Assembly (NCBI GenBank): GCA_029067205.1
Contig: JAIEEY010000078.1
Span: 25,203 to 89,202 of the forward strand
Length of the DNA stretch: 64,000 nt
Source of the DNA: Lachnospiraceae bacterium
GTDB taxonomy: Bacteria; Bacillota; Clostridia; Lachnospirales; Lachnospiraceae
Reading direction: 5' to 3'
Under the pieces are notes generated by a model. The model was not told the origin of the DNA, did not search any database, and worked only from the letters and a program-made list of their open reading frames with translations. Positions 53,604-63,029 of the stretch are shown in pieces (position 1 is the first letter of the stretch; each line of letters opens with the position of its first letter). Position numbers and translations under genes: made by a program.

Positions 53604-54422
53604 TTAGTTTTCTGCTAGGTTTTGTTGTAATTCCAGTATACGGGATTCTGGAAGCCTTGAATATAGTATGATTTTAGATATGGGCATATTGTCTTTCAGC
53701 ATACTGATTGCCGTTTCCTCTCTCTCCGCTTTTCTGGCTTCTTCTCGACCTTGTTCCTTGCCTTCTTCTCTGGCTTCCTCTTTTGATTCTTCAAGTTCTG
53801 AAATCCATGCCATATATTCGCGCCTCCATTCTTTGTTTTCTCTTGCTTTTTCCACTTCTTCATACAGTTTCTTTGTAAAATCACTCTGGATTAATTCCTC
53901 TTTTAAGTATTCAAAGAAGGCCTTAATTCCCTCTGATAACCCTTTTGTATCGCCATAGGGGTTTACAAATACTTTTGTTGTTTCATCGCCAAGTTCCAGA
54001 TCCGGCATTTCCATGCAGCGATTGGAAAAGGTATAAATTGGCAGGTTCTTCTCAAATGGGTCGAACATACATATGAATATAACATAACTCTTTTTCAAAG
54101 AGTTATACCTGGCTCCCTTCTCTATTGAATTAAGATCGATCATTCCCTGATAATATCTTGAACGTTTCGGGAGGTTCCGTTTTGCTGCAACCTGCATTTC
54201 GATATTGTATACGGCACCTTTACTATCCTCCACGTAAATATCGAGCCGCACGCTTTTGCCGTCAGGTGTGATATCCAGTACTTTTTCCTTGTCCGCAAGC
54301 TCTACTTTCATTATTTTAACGCCAAGTATAAGTTCCAGGAGCTGCCGGCATAAATCTAGATTATTTTCCAGAACCTTACAGAATACAAAATTATTAGTGA
54401 ATGTCAGTTTATTGTAATCCAT
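53604..54422 (-). CDS. Rpn/PD-(D/E)XK nuclease family protein (second copy)
   Basis: This 272-residue protein has the PD-(D/E)XK core in VRLDIYVEDSKGAVYNIEMQ (D...ExQ) followed by RSRYYQGMIDLNSIEKG. The C-terminal region about 205-245 is a Glu/Arg/Lys repeat (EEAREEGKEQGREEARK), as is usual in the family. A ribosome site (CAGGAGA) precedes the ATG. It is distant in sequence from the copy at 9677-10501. Family members are linked to horizontal transfer and recombination. Confidence 0.85.
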   Translation of the reverse strand: MDYNKLTFTNNFVFCKVLENNLDLCRQLLELILGVKIMKVELADKEKVLDITPDGKSVRLDIYVEDSKGAVYNIEMQVAAKRNLPKRSRYYQGMIDLNSIEKGARYNSLKKSYVIFICMFDPFEKNLPIYTFSNRCMEMPDLELGDETTKVFVNPYGDTKGLSEGIKAFFEYLKEELIQSDFTKKLYEEVEKARENKEWRREYMAWISELEESKEEAREEGKEQGREEARKAEREETAISMLKDNMPISKIILYSRLPESRILELQQNLAEN

Positions 54423-54565
54423 GCGCTACTTCTCCTGTAAATATATAATTTTGTCATTTGTCAAGTCATTACATATTTTTATTGTATCGTTTTTAAAATC
54501 TACTGTCAATATCCAGTAAAATGGTGTCCACTATATAAAAAATATAAGACACAGCCTCTTTTTTA

Positions 54566-55183
54566 TCACCTGATGAAATGGGTCCATACATGTTCCTCAG
54601 TTTCCGGCAGACCGATCTGCGCCTTCCCCAGCGCTATACATTTCATCAGAAATGACATGTTCCTCGCAAGTACACGCATTGTCTGCTTCCCTTCTTCGTC
54701 CATGTCTGCCTGCCCTGGCTCCCGCCCATGGATGCTGTTCCAGTACTGGCTGGAAGCGACTGGCATGTTGGAGATTGTAAAATATTTATTGAGTTCGTCA
54801 AATGTTGCCGAACAGCCGCCCCTTCTCGCACAGACGACGCTTGCCCCAACTTTCATGGTCTTGTCAAAGTGTGTGCTGTAAAACAGACGGTCCAGTACGG
54901 CAATCAGGGTTGCATTTGCAGAAGCATAGTAAACTGGGCTTGCAACAACCAGACCGTCTGCTTCTTCAAACTTAGGGGCAATCTCATTTACAATATCGAT
55001 AAACACGCATTTTCCCGCCTTGGCGCATTGTCCGCACGCAATGCATCCACGCACATCCTTGTTTCCAACCTGAACGACATCTGTTTCAACACTCTCGGCA
55101 TGAAATGTCTTTACCATTTCATCAATTGCAATGGATGTATTTCCATTTATTCGTGGACTTCCGTTAATGATCAAAACTTTCAT
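54566..55183 (-). CDS. Flavodoxin-family NAD(P)H-dependent oxidoreductase
   Basis: This 205-residue protein has FMN loop INGSPRINGNTSIAI, a cysteine cluster GCIACGQCAKAGKCVFID and ASPVYYASANATLIAVLDRLF. It is cytoplasmic and reduces quinones, nitro compounds or disulfides by way of FMN. GAGGAG precedes the ATG. The C-terminus (HGREPGQADMDEEGKQ) matches the gene fragment at 36256-36387, showing that a relative once sat in the redox operon. It marks the boundary with the right mobile-element block. Confidence 0.88.
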   Translation of the reverse strand: MKVLIINGSPRINGNTSIAIDEMVKTFHAESVETDVVQVGNKDVRGCIACGQCAKAGKCVFIDIVNEIAPKFEEADGLVVASPVYYASANATLIAVLDRLFYSTHFDKTMKVGASVVCARRGGCSATFDELNKYFTISNMPVASSQYWNSIHGREPGQADMDEEGKQTMRVLARNMSFLMKCIALGKAQIGLPETEEHVWTHFIR

Positions 55184-55334
55184 TTGCTATCTCCTCAGAA
55201 TGTCAACTATATAATTTTTTATATTATAGCAGATAACACTTTCATTTCCAACTATGATTATGAAAATGTTATCTGCATTTTTTGAATTACTGTTTTTAAC
55301 TTTGCTTGTCAGACATTTTATTGCATTTGTGTTA

Positions 55335-56921
55335 TCAGCTGGCATTCATTTCTAAACATGGGATAGAATTCATCGGATTGTAAATAAAGTAATCCTGTTT
55401 TTGCAGGGTATACGCATAGTTGTCTTTTCCTTCAAATTCATCAATGACAATCTTTTCTTCTGGCAGCATTTCATCATACGTTTTCTTTCCATATCCAGGC
55501 GGCAGCCATTTTTTCTGCTGGCTTCCAAAGATATTTAGTTTTTTCAATAGATCCTCATTAGTAAATTCAATATGGCATGTTCCCTTTTTATAAAAGGTCA
55601 CATAAAAATATTTAAGTTGTATTTTTCGTGTCTGTCCTGTTTCTTGTGCAGCTCTTAAACACAGTTCCATATTCCTGCCATCTGTTATGCCGCCATCTAA
55701 ATAGTTCAGTGCCTTCTCAATATCTGCTAACTGTGATTTTATTTGGTAATTCGGATCAAACTTTCCGCTCCAACTGCTAAAGGCATTCATGTGTGGCAAA
55801 ATGACTTTTTTATTGATGTACCATGCTTTGTTTGTTTTCCATCCATTATAATAATGAATATTGTTCTGGAGTTCATCACTGTATGCATATTGGTGTGACA
55901 ATTTATCAAACAATTCAATGATGCAATCCTCAATGCCTTGTACCAGATTCTTGCTCATTTCTATCTGTATTGTCTGAATATTATATTCGGAAAAATCGTA
56001 ATCTACAAGCTCCGCAACCTGGTTATAGTATTTATTGGACAGATTTGATGTCATTTTCCCCGTGAATTTAGGATTGTTAAACAAAGCTGTCCAGTATTTG
56101 CGCCTGACTTCCTTGACAAAAGCATTTGTTGAAAGAGGTCTGTCATAGATCTTCATCATCAATATTGGCTGATTATACGAACTGTCTTTTAAATCCTGTA
56201 AAATATAAGGAGCCATTGCTTTATATTCCATGATCAGTTTTATTCCAGCTTCTACCTCCATATTATACTTCTGTACAGCTGCTTTTATAAAATCGTTTGG
56301 TGCTAAATCCGTCATATCCTGATATGAATTTTCCTGATATGTTTTCCTTCTTAAATCTTCATATATAAAACTTTTCTTGTCTTCTTCTGGAACAAATACC
56401 TTTACTACAGCAATTTCGACTCCTGTAGGACGCTCTGCTGATAAGAATTGACCTTCCATATACTCAACTTCCGCATTCATTTTTTCCAGTCTGGAGACAA
56501 GATCTTTCCTCTCATTTGTATACGGATTTCTGATAGTTTCTGCATTTAGAATGCAGATGAGTCCAAAATCATCCTTCTGAAGTGATAAGGCATGTAAAAG
56601 GTGCCTGCATCCATCTCTAAACGGAGGATTCATAATGATCAAATCATAGTGTTTAAAGGTATGGAATGTTAAAAAATCATTATGTACTACCCTTAGTTCT
56701 TTTCCTTTCAGCGTTTTTTGAAGGTTATCATCAATCTCAATGCAGTCAATATCCAGATTGTCGTGATATGTTTGATTTTTATATATTTCTTTTATGTAGT
56801 CTGCAATATCACCTTTTCCTGCAGATGGCTCTAACACTGAACGAATTATCTTCCAATCTATTCCGTCCGTAATCTTGTCTAATAACTTCCTTGGTGTAGG
56901 ATAAAATTCTTTTGGTAACAT
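55335..56921 (-). CDS. N6-adenine-type DNA methyltransferase-like protein with DUF4942-like C-terminus
   Basis: This 528-residue protein has a SAM-binding motif near VLEPSAGKGDIADYI (about 31-45) and the catalytic motif IIMNPPFRDG (about 94-103). This order fits N6-adenine methyltransferases of mobile elements. The C-terminal half (about 210-520) resembles the DUF4942 domain found fused to such enzymes. It may protect the element from restriction or mark replication state. AAAGGAGG fixes the start. A terminator separates it from the upstream gene. Confidence 0.8.
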   Translation of the reverse strand: MLPKEFYPTPRKLLDKITDGIDWKIIRSVLEPSAGKGDIADYIKEIYKNQTYHDNLDIDCIEIDDNLQKTLKGKELRVVHNDFLTFHTFKHYDLIIMNPPFRDGCRHLLHALSLQKDDFGLICILNAETIRNPYTNERKDLVSRLEKMNAEVEYMEGQFLSAERPTGVEIAVVKVFVPEEDKKSFIYEDLRRKTYQENSYQDMTDLAPNDFIKAAVQKYNMEVEAGIKLIMEYKAMAPYILQDLKDSSYNQPILMMKIYDRPLSTNAFVKEVRRKYWTALFNNPKFTGKMTSNLSNKYYNQVAELVDYDFSEYNIQTIQIEMSKNLVQGIEDCIIELFDKLSHQYAYSDELQNNIHYYNGWKTNKAWYINKKVILPHMNAFSSWSGKFDPNYQIKSQLADIEKALNYLDGGITDGRNMELCLRAAQETGQTRKIQLKYFYVTFYKKGTCHIEFTNEDLLKKLNIFGSQQKKWLPPGYGKKTYDEMLPEEKIVIDEFEGKDNYAYTLQKQDYFIYNPMNSIPCLEMNAS

Positions 56922-56941
56922 TTCATATTCCTCCTTTAATT

Positions 56942-56980
56942 AAAAAGCATTTGGATATTTCATTTCTCCAAATGCTTTTT
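56942..56980. terminator. Terminator between the 172-codon gene and the methyltransferase gene
   Basis: AAAAAGCATTTGGA and TCCAAATGCTTTTT form a 14-bp stem with an 11-base loop, terminating the minus-strand gene at 56987. Confidence 0.85.
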
Positions 56981-56986
56981 ATATTT

Positions 56987-57475
56987 TCATTTATTCTGTG
57001 TTATAAACGTCTTTGGTCTCTTTGTACTTGCGTCAAAATGCGGATATTTAGCAAGCATTTTATTTTGCTTTTCCACTGATAAAAAGTTTCCATTAGCATC
57101 AAAACAATAGTCTCTAAAGTCATATAGCCAACGATGGACACCTGATGGATATACAGTTCCATTAACCTGTGGATCTATAAAAATGCCAATAACATTTGTA
57201 TGTATATTTTCAATTTCTTTTAATGTTTTTTCTGCAATGGGAATTAATTTGTATTCTTGATAGTCCTTAAAAAATTTTTCTGCATCAATTCCATTAGCAT
57301 CAAAAAAATGTGCCGGATTTTTCTTGTATAATTCATTGGTGGCATCCATATCATTAAAATAATCTGCATATTCCATACAAAACTTGTTTACATAAATTAA
57401 ATATCTTTGCAGTGCTTCTTTTATAGTATCTATCTGTTTTTGAGATATTTTATATGATTTCATATTATCAACCAT
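56987..57475 (-). CDS. Hypothetical protein of the right mobile block
   Basis: This protein has about 162 residues, is Tyr-, Asn- and Lys-rich, and shows no known motif or membrane helix. A possible conserved core is FIDPQVNGTVYPSGVHRWLYDFRDYCFDANG split into two short strands. The track start at 57505 lies before the ribosome site AAGGGAGG; the ATG at 57475 or 57463 is therefore more likely. It is flanked by terminators on both sides, so it is its own transcription unit. Confidence 0.6.
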   Translation of the reverse strand: MVDNMKSYKISQKQIDTIKEALQRYLIYVNKFCMEYADYFNDMDATNELYKKNPAHFFDANGIDAEKFFKDYQEYKLIPIAEKTLKEIENIHTNVIGIFIDPQVNGTVYPSGVHRWLYDFRDYCFDANGNFLSVEKQNKMLAKYPHFDASTKRPKTFITQNK

Positions 57476-57528
57476 ATCCCTCCCTTGTTTCAGGTAATTT
57501 AGCATTTATAACCACTATAAAAAGGCAT

Positions 57529-57553
57529 TAACGTGCATTTCCGATAATGCCTT
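57529..57553 (-). terminator. Terminator after the PP-loop gene
   Basis: On the minus strand AAGGCATTA pairs with TAATGCC, followed by TTTTT: an intrinsic terminator just behind the stop at 57575. Confidence 0.75.
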
Positions 57554-57574
57554 CATAGTAGCAGGTTTAAAACC

Positions 57575-58348
57575 TTATTTATGTATGCCTGAATCAACAT
57601 GTCTGTTATTTGATTTTTCCAACTGTTCACTTATTTCATGAAGGGAAAGCTTTCCATAAACATTCCATTTTGTATTTGCTATATCTTCTGCTTTTTCCAA
57701 TAGAACGAATTCTTTCCAGATATCAGGATATGCCCTTTTTATCTCTTTAAATTCAGCTGGCTTTGCATTTGGACAGAACCAGCAGCCTCCCCGCTTTGAG
57801 AACTCATAACATGGACTGAGCAGGCCATATTCACGGCATTTCTCCATAGCCATTTGTTCTGAATATCTGTATTTTTCGAGTAGTGACACCATGTTTGCCT
57901 GTTTATGCAGGCTGTTAAGTCTTTTCTTTTCTTCTGGGCATATTCCGATGTACTGGATGATCTGATCATCTATGGATGCCAGGTAATCATTTATGGCTTT
58001 TTCCTTACAGTCCCGTTTCACTCCGCATAATTTAGTATTCGGAAATCCAAAACGTAATCCCTTGTGCTCTTTATGTTTCGTGGGATTTTGAATGACATGG
58101 TTGAAAAATCCTAAATAATCTTTTGGCGATCTTAATATTACAACCTGATACCCCCAGGATTCAAACAAGGGTTTTGCTGTATCATGGATAAATGCTATAT
58201 GTTTGGGATTTTCCCCGCTTATTCCCCTTCCATGGTCATACATGACTTCCGCAAACAGGATGATATCCAGTGGTTCTTTGTTTTCGTGCGCCAAGATGAT
58301 TGATGCAGTTGAATCTTTTCCACCACTCCAACTACAGATATATTTCAA
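57575..58348 (-). CDS. PAPS-reductase-like PP-loop protein
   Basis: This 257-residue protein begins with the PP-loop CSWSGGKDSTASII, which binds the alpha-beta phosphates of ATP or a sulfonucleotide. A cysteine cluster (KLCGVKRDCKEK and the later GGCWFCPNAK) fits the phage and mobile-element branch of the phosphoadenosine phosphosulfate reductase family, linked to DNA modification or unknown roles. The start is TTG, with only a weak ribosome site. The substrate is not known. Confidence 0.85.
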   Translation of the reverse strand: MKYICSWSGGKDSTASIILAHENKEPLDIILFAEVMYDHGRGISGENPKHIAFIHDTAKPLFESWGYQVVILRSPKDYLGFFNHVIQNPTKHKEHKGLRFGFPNTKLCGVKRDCKEKAINDYLASIDDQIIQYIGICPEEKKRLNSLHKQANMVSLLEKYRYSEQMAMEKCREYGLLSPCYEFSKRGGCWFCPNAKPAEFKEIKRAYPDIWKEFVLLEKAEDIANTKWNVYGKLSLHEISEQLEKSNNRHVDSGIHK

Positions 58349-58458
58349 CAGAATTATGCTGCTGCATAACTCTCTGCCTCTCGACTTCGATTAGAAAGCT
58401 GTCTTTCCCCAAGTGTTTTGGCATTTACATCAGTCACAACTCGCTATCCCGATAAGTT

Positions 58459-58728
58459 TTATGTCAGTACAGGCTCCATTCTGTTGTTATTCTCAATCAT
58501 CTTTTTGGCACGTCTTTTTTCTACCTTTGTCTGTTGGAGCATCCGCCTCCATTCCGCGACTTCTTTTTTGTCTCCAACGTCAATGTTATACTCAATCATA
58601 GACATGATCTCCAGTATCGCATCATCATAATCTGATAGTTTTACATTTTCATTGATACCAAAACACTCACAGCCGATAAGATCTGCCATAAGCTGCTTTT
58701 GTTCATAGACTGCATCTGATTTATTCAT
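58459..58728 (-). CDS. Small hypothetical protein
   Basis: This 89-residue, acidic, helical protein has no known motif (CFGINENVKLSDYDDAILEI). GGAGG sits nine bases before the ATG. It follows the terminator of the tiny basic gene. Confidence 0.6.
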   Translation of the reverse strand: MNKSDAVYEQKQLMADLIGCECFGINENVKLSDYDDAILEIMSMIEYNIDVGDKKEVAEWRRMLQQTKVEKRRAKKMIENNNRMEPVLT

Positions 58729-58766
58729 GGTTATATTCCTCCAAATCTAAATCTCCACAAATGCAT

Positions 58767-58807
58767 AAAAAGCGATACCTGTTTACATTTTTAAACAAGT
58801 GTCGCTT
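58767..58807 (-). terminator. Terminator after the tiny basic gene
   Basis: On the minus strand AAGCGACAC-TTGTTTA pairs with TAAACAGGTATCGCTT and ends in a T5 run. Confidence 0.75.
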
Positions 58808-58884
58808 CTGTTTACTGCATTATGTTATTACATCTTAACTAAAGTTCCAGCTGTCTATACCATAAAGATTATGACTTTTTCTGG

Positions 58885-59016
58885 TTAGTGAATACTTATC
58901 ACATTGATCAATATCACAGCTTTTTTAGCAGCCCGCCGCATACCTCTTGATGTACTTCTTTTTGCAAAACGCTTGAATCTAATGCCTGCAGACCGGTTTT
59001 TATGATACATACCCAT
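58885..59016 (-). CDS. 43-residue very basic protein, below the ORF-track cutoff
   Basis: ATG 59016 is preceded by GGGAGGG with ten bases spacing, and the frame runs 43 codons to TAA. The product (MGMYHKNRSAGIRFKRF, then RSTSRGMRRAAKKAV) carries about 13 Arg/Lys and few acidic residues, then a short hydrophobic end. It should bind nucleic acid or membranes. A strong ribosome site and its own terminator downstream argue for a real gene. I know no family. Confidence 0.6.
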   Translation of the reverse strand: MGMYHKNRSAGIRFKRFAKRSTSRGMRRAAKKAVILINVISIH

Positions 59017-59089
59017 TTTTTATTTACCCTCCCTTGAATTAGAATGGTTTTTCCGTTTATTTTCAACCTCACGTGTAGAATAGTTTGAT

Positions 59090-60196
59090 CTATAACGCAT
59101 AATGTAAACTCTTTTCACGTACTTTCCGGATCTCAAGATGATCTACGAGCAATTTCTTAATCTTTTCGACCAGTTCATCATCATACTCTTCATCATATGT
59201 GATCTTCAGCTTTTCACCAGCAATTACAGAGCAGTTATTTTTCATATCATACTCACTGTCTGCTATCCAGAATCCCACAGTAAGGATTTCATGATAATCA
59301 TCTTCTGAAAAGCACACACTGATCTCCTCATCCTGAAAGAAATCTATATTCCGATTACCTACATGCATTGGTGCACCGTTTTTAAAGTGCATTGTCAGAT
59401 TGTAACGTTCCTCAGCCAGATTGACTATGTTTAAGTCTTCAATGGCATTACGCAGGCTCTCCCCATTATTTATTTCAAATGCAATGGCTCTGAGACAGTC
59501 ATAATTGAGATCAACCTTTCTGGAAAAAGAGACGATGGAATCAATTACATTGTGATGTGCTGCTTCTAACTGATCGGATAGATATGTCCGGATCTCATCT
59601 GCTGATGGATAATCGAAACGGAAATGATAATGGAAACGTCCCGGGCGGTTTACTATGAATTCATTCAGTTTACGTATATCATTACATGTTATAACAAACA
59701 GCTTCTTTCCCTGTGCTATCCCGTCAAACAGACCTAGCAGCGCCGCCTGTGGTTCAACTTCCCCCTCGACTGGTTTGACATCGGCAAATGTCTTGTCAAA
59801 TTCGTCAAAGAGCACCATTACATTCTGATCAATGGTCTCTATGTATGATGCGATTCCCGGGATATACTGGTCAACCACAATGATCGGGATGCCGTTTTTT
59901 ACTGCTGCTTCCGAAAGTAACCTGGCAAACATGGATTTTCCGATGCCCTTGTACCCACTTAATATTACACCTAAATTTCTATCAAACTTTTCATACGAAT
60001 GTAAAACCTTCTGTACTTTTTTCAGACGCTCTCCATAGACCTTATCCTCTTTTACCTGGATATCAGGATATTCTTCCAGATAAAATCCTGTCATTTTTTC
60101 AAATCTTACAATGTAAGACCTAGCAGGCAGTTCATTGTAGGTTACCACGGCATCATTATAAATTTCAACTTTTGTTCCTATTTTTATTGCTTTCAT
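59090..60196 (-). CDS. AAA-type ATPase
   Basis: This protein has about 368 residues. Walker A is GYKGIGKSMFAR (about 88-99), Walker B is VMVLFDEFDKTF, a sensor-1-like Asn is in VITCNDIRKL and the arginine finger region is NRPGRFHYHFRFDYPS. A C-terminal domain of 140 residues of unknown type follows. AAAGGAG six bases before MKAIKIG gives start 60196; the track start at 60268 has no ribosome site. As in other mobile elements it may drive replication or partition, which is inference. Confidence 0.85.
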   Translation of the reverse strand: MKAIKIGTKVEIYNDAVVTYNELPARSYIVRFEKMTGFYLEEYPDIQVKEDKVYGERLKKVQKVLHSYEKFDRNLGVILSGYKGIGKSMFARLLSEAAVKNGIPIIVVDQYIPGIASYIETIDQNVMVLFDEFDKTFADVKPVEGEVEPQAALLGLFDGIAQGKKLFVITCNDIRKLNEFIVNRPGRFHYHFRFDYPSADEIRTYLSDQLEAAHHNVIDSIVSFSRKVDLNYDCLRAIAFEINNGESLRNAIEDLNIVNLAEERYNLTMHFKNGAPMHVGNRNIDFFQDEEISVCFSEDDYHEILTVGFWIADSEYDMKNNCSVIAGEKLKITYDEEYDDELVEKIKKLLVDHLEIRKVREKSLHYAL

Positions 60197-60307
60197 ATGA
60201 TTCTCCTTTACTATTATCATTTGATTGGTTAAAAAGCATGACTGGTCTTTTTCAGATTTTGTATACATGCATGGTTATGGTATATTTCTTTAATCCCCTT
60301 TAATCCC

Positions 60308-62245
60308 TTATGCTATGCATTTTGCCCGTTTAAATTGTTCTACGAAATCAGTTACATCAGATTCAGGGTTTTTATTGCCAAACCCTCTTACCTGTACAAT
60401 CTTATTTTTTTTGACCTCCACTGTTACATAGGGTTTGTTAGGTGACTCTTTCCTGCGGATAAACAGTATCACAGTATTCCCTTTTGCAACCTGTGGGACA
60501 TAATTGCCAACACAGTGATGCAGAGCCTGTCCTTCATATATTATATCCTGTCCCGAGTCAGGAGCTTTAATCAATAGGTTATCATTACTAAAGTCATATT
60601 TATTGTGCATATCCGGCAAAAGCTCTGCGATAATTTTGCATTCTTCCGCGAGTTCCCTGCTCCTTACGTTTGCTGCGGCCTTGTCATGTGCCTTTTTAAA
60701 GTCCTTGGGATATAGTACGACATCAGAAGTCATATCGTAGTTGAGAGATTCGCAATTGCGCATATAATCAAAATAGTCAAAAATAAGGTTATTTCTTCCT
60801 GCTTTCCCACAGTCCAGGCTGTCAAGATACTTTGAAAGTTTCCGTAGTCTGCTGTCTGACAAGGCAAAAGCATATTCTTCTCTCCCACTGTATTCCTTAG
60901 CAATCCTAAGTATGTCACTAATGGAACGGTCCCTGTCAGTTGTATCATTGTAAGTTTGAATATGATCCAGCTCCTCGCTGTTAATGTTTAATGCAATAGC
61001 CTCCCGGAGCTGCACCCGGTTCTTCAATCCGAGTATTTTGATGATTGATTGTTCGTTCTTATTGATTCGGGAAAACGAATAACGTTTATTACCATTCATA
61101 TAGTCGGCTACAAGGTTATATAAGCCGCACTTTGCTATTGGTTCGAGAACTGGATTGGCTGCAAGATGTTCAAGATATCTTATATGCTTATAACAGGAAT
61201 CGAAAGAACCTGATTTAATGAATTTATTAATTTGTTTCCAACCCTGCAGGCGGTTTTCCATGTCTGACAAGCGTAATTCATTTGTCAGGCCTGCCTTATG
61301 TAGTTCGCCCTTTAAAAAGAAATGATGGAATCCTTCCGGATTAAACATGCTGCACTGTGGGAGGCACCAGCGTATTGTTCCGTTATAGTAGTACCACTCG
61401 TAATCACGGACACTTTGTTTATCATAGTCAATGAGCGTTCTGATCACTTCCTTTACAGTTACTTTTGGAACTTGTGAGTTGTTGTAATCATATGTTATAT
61501 GAAAATATCTTGCGATCAGTATATGATATGCATATTTTTGCACCAGAACTGCCATGCCTTCATCATAGGTATTGTAACGCTGCCTTTTCGCCTCTGATCT
61601 GTACATGATTTTTTCACCACATCCGGGACACTTACCAGACTCTTTATCCTTGAATTTCGGCAGGTCTGAAAGTTTCATTACTGATCCACAGCAAGAACAC
61701 GTTCCAAGATTATTTTTTCTGTCATAAAAGATGTAATGTGAATAGGACATTGTTTTTTTTACAGTGTCCTCAAATGATTTTGGGACTTTTCTTACTTTCT
61801 GCATGATGCTGTCTATTTCAGCACATTTTTGGTCTTTTCGGAGCTTGCTGCGTATGCCGGAACGCCACCAATCGTAAGCGTCAATGATATCCCTGACTGA
61901 ATCACTTTTACTATCAGGGCGGATATATTGCTTTAATTTTTCTTTTTCTTTTTCAGTTGCCGTTACAATGTCTTTATACCAGAAGACGTTTTTCAGATAT
62001 CCATTAGTAATCTTATTCGTCCTCACATTATACAATAGTGCATTATGATGCTTTATAAAATATCTGTAATGTAACGATACTTCACCTTCCTCATTTTTAG
62101 AGAATACATTGACCACTACATTGTTTTTCACCTTTCCAGAAGTAACCACAAAGGTTTTATGCTCCGCATTCTGCAATGCAAGGGTTTTTGTCTCATGGGT
62201 TATTCTCGGCATGGGAAGGGATCGGATTTTTTTATTAGTTAACAT
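60308..62245 (-). CDS. PcfJ-like protein
   Basis: This protein has about 645 residues. A zinc ribbon lies near residues 190-225 (CSCCGSVM and CPGCGEKI). The C-terminal PcfJ domain shows IYEGQALHHCVGNYVPQVAKGNT and the end VTVEVKKNKIVQVRGFGNK. PcfJ was named from the conjugative plasmid pCF10 and is widespread on Firmicutes plasmids, ICEs and phage-like elements; its role is unclear. AAGGTGG precedes ATG 62245, one base after the stop of the PcfK-like gene. The pair is typical and marks this block as mobile. Confidence 0.88.
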   Translation of the reverse strand: MLTNKKIRSLPMPRITHETKTLALQNAEHKTFVVTSGKVKNNVVVNVFSKNEEGEVSLHYRYFIKHHNALLYNVRTNKITNGYLKNVFWYKDIVTATEKEKEKLKQYIRPDSKSDSVRDIIDAYDWWRSGIRSKLRKDQKCAEIDSIMQKVRKVPKSFEDTVKKTMSYSHYIFYDRKNNLGTCSCCGSVMKLSDLPKFKDKESGKCPGCGEKIMYRSEAKRQRYNTYDEGMAVLVQKYAYHILIARYFHITYDYNNSQVPKVTVKEVIRTLIDYDKQSVRDYEWYYYNGTIRWCLPQCSMFNPEGFHHFFLKGELHKAGLTNELRLSDMENRLQGWKQINKFIKSGSFDSCYKHIRYLEHLAANPVLEPIAKCGLYNLVADYMNGNKRYSFSRINKNEQSIIKILGLKNRVQLREAIALNINSEELDHIQTYNDTTDRDRSISDILRIAKEYSGREEYAFALSDSRLRKLSKYLDSLDCGKAGRNNLIFDYFDYMRNCESLNYDMTSDVVLYPKDFKKAHDKAAANVRSRELAEECKIIAELLPDMHNKYDFSNDNLLIKAPDSGQDIIYEGQALHHCVGNYVPQVAKGNTVILFIRRKESPNKPYVTVEVKKNKIVQVRGFGNKNPESDVTDFVEQFKRAKCIA

Positions 62246-62246
62246 A

Positions 62247-62978
62247 TTATTCACCACCTTGTAAAAGAGTAAAAAGATTCATCTGACCGTCAAGGGTATT
62301 GGCAAGTTCCATCTCCAGCTCTACTGAAGCTTCTGTAACACATATCTCAGAACTATTATCCTGATCTTGGGATTCGCCTGGTGCTGCATCTTCCTTTTCA
62401 TCAATTGCCGGAGAAACAGCACTGCTTTTTGCAGTTGATTTGTTGGATTTACGGGAATCACTTGTTTTAAGTGACTTTATCTTCGATGCAATCTTCTTCT
62501 TTTTTTCTTCGTCAGATAGATCATCCCATCCACTTTGCTTACTAAGGATGTCAAGTGCTCTTTTTTCATATTGGGATTCTTTTTCTTTCGCTTCCTTTTG
62601 TTTTTGTTCTGCTTTTGCCTTTTCTGCTCTTTCTTTCATTACCGCCTCTCTGTCATCAAGGAAATAGTATTCACGCGCCCACGCATACACTACTTCTTCC
62701 GTTAAGCAGCAGGATGCAATCTGGCCATGTCTTAGAGCCATCTTTTCTGCATTTGACCATATGTGTTTCAGCATACGCCCTGCACTTTTCCATTCAAGTG
62801 ATAATGCGGCATCAAATTCTGGATTGCTGCAGCTTTCCTTCTCAATGAACTTACTGATGGCGCCGATCATAATCTTATACGTGGCAACTGCTGCAATTTT
62901 GTCCGATGTATTATTTGCTTCTTCCTTTTCTGTGTTCTTCAAAATCTGGTCTATCTGTGCTTTATAATCTGAAATCAT
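62247..62978 (-). CDS. PcfK-like protein
   Basis: This 243-residue protein has an N-terminal domain (about 1-120) that fits PcfK: FIEKESCSNPEFDAALSLEWKS and EEVVYAWAREYYFLDD. After it comes a Lys/Glu coiled coil (about 125-160) and a Ser/Glu/Asp-rich, disordered tail. It is coupled to the PcfJ-like gene. GGAGG supports the ATG. Confidence 0.82.
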   Translation of the reverse strand: MISDYKAQIDQILKNTEKEEANNTSDKIAAVATYKIMIGAISKFIEKESCSNPEFDAALSLEWKSAGRMLKHIWSNAEKMALRHGQIASCCLTEEVVYAWAREYYFLDDREAVMKERAEKAKAEQKQKEAKEKESQYEKRALDILSKQSGWDDLSDEEKKKKIASKIKSLKTSDSRKSNKSTAKSSAVSPAIDEKEDAAPGESQDQDNSSEICVTEASVELEMELANTLDGQMNLFTLLQGGE

Positions 62979-63029
62979 ATATTTCCTCCATTCTTTATAT
63001 CATTGTCTGCTGTTTTGATAGTCTGCAGG

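Noticed and set aside
54728-55285. ORF 54728-55285 (185 codons, plus strand)
   Set aside because: Antisense shadow of the flavodoxin-family oxidoreductase, without a ribosome site or a recognisable motif.
62440-62848. Plus-strand ORFs rich in Ser/Phe/Leu across 62440-62848
   Set aside because: They are antisense to the Lys/Glu-rich coiled coil of the PcfK-like protein, which always yields such shadows.
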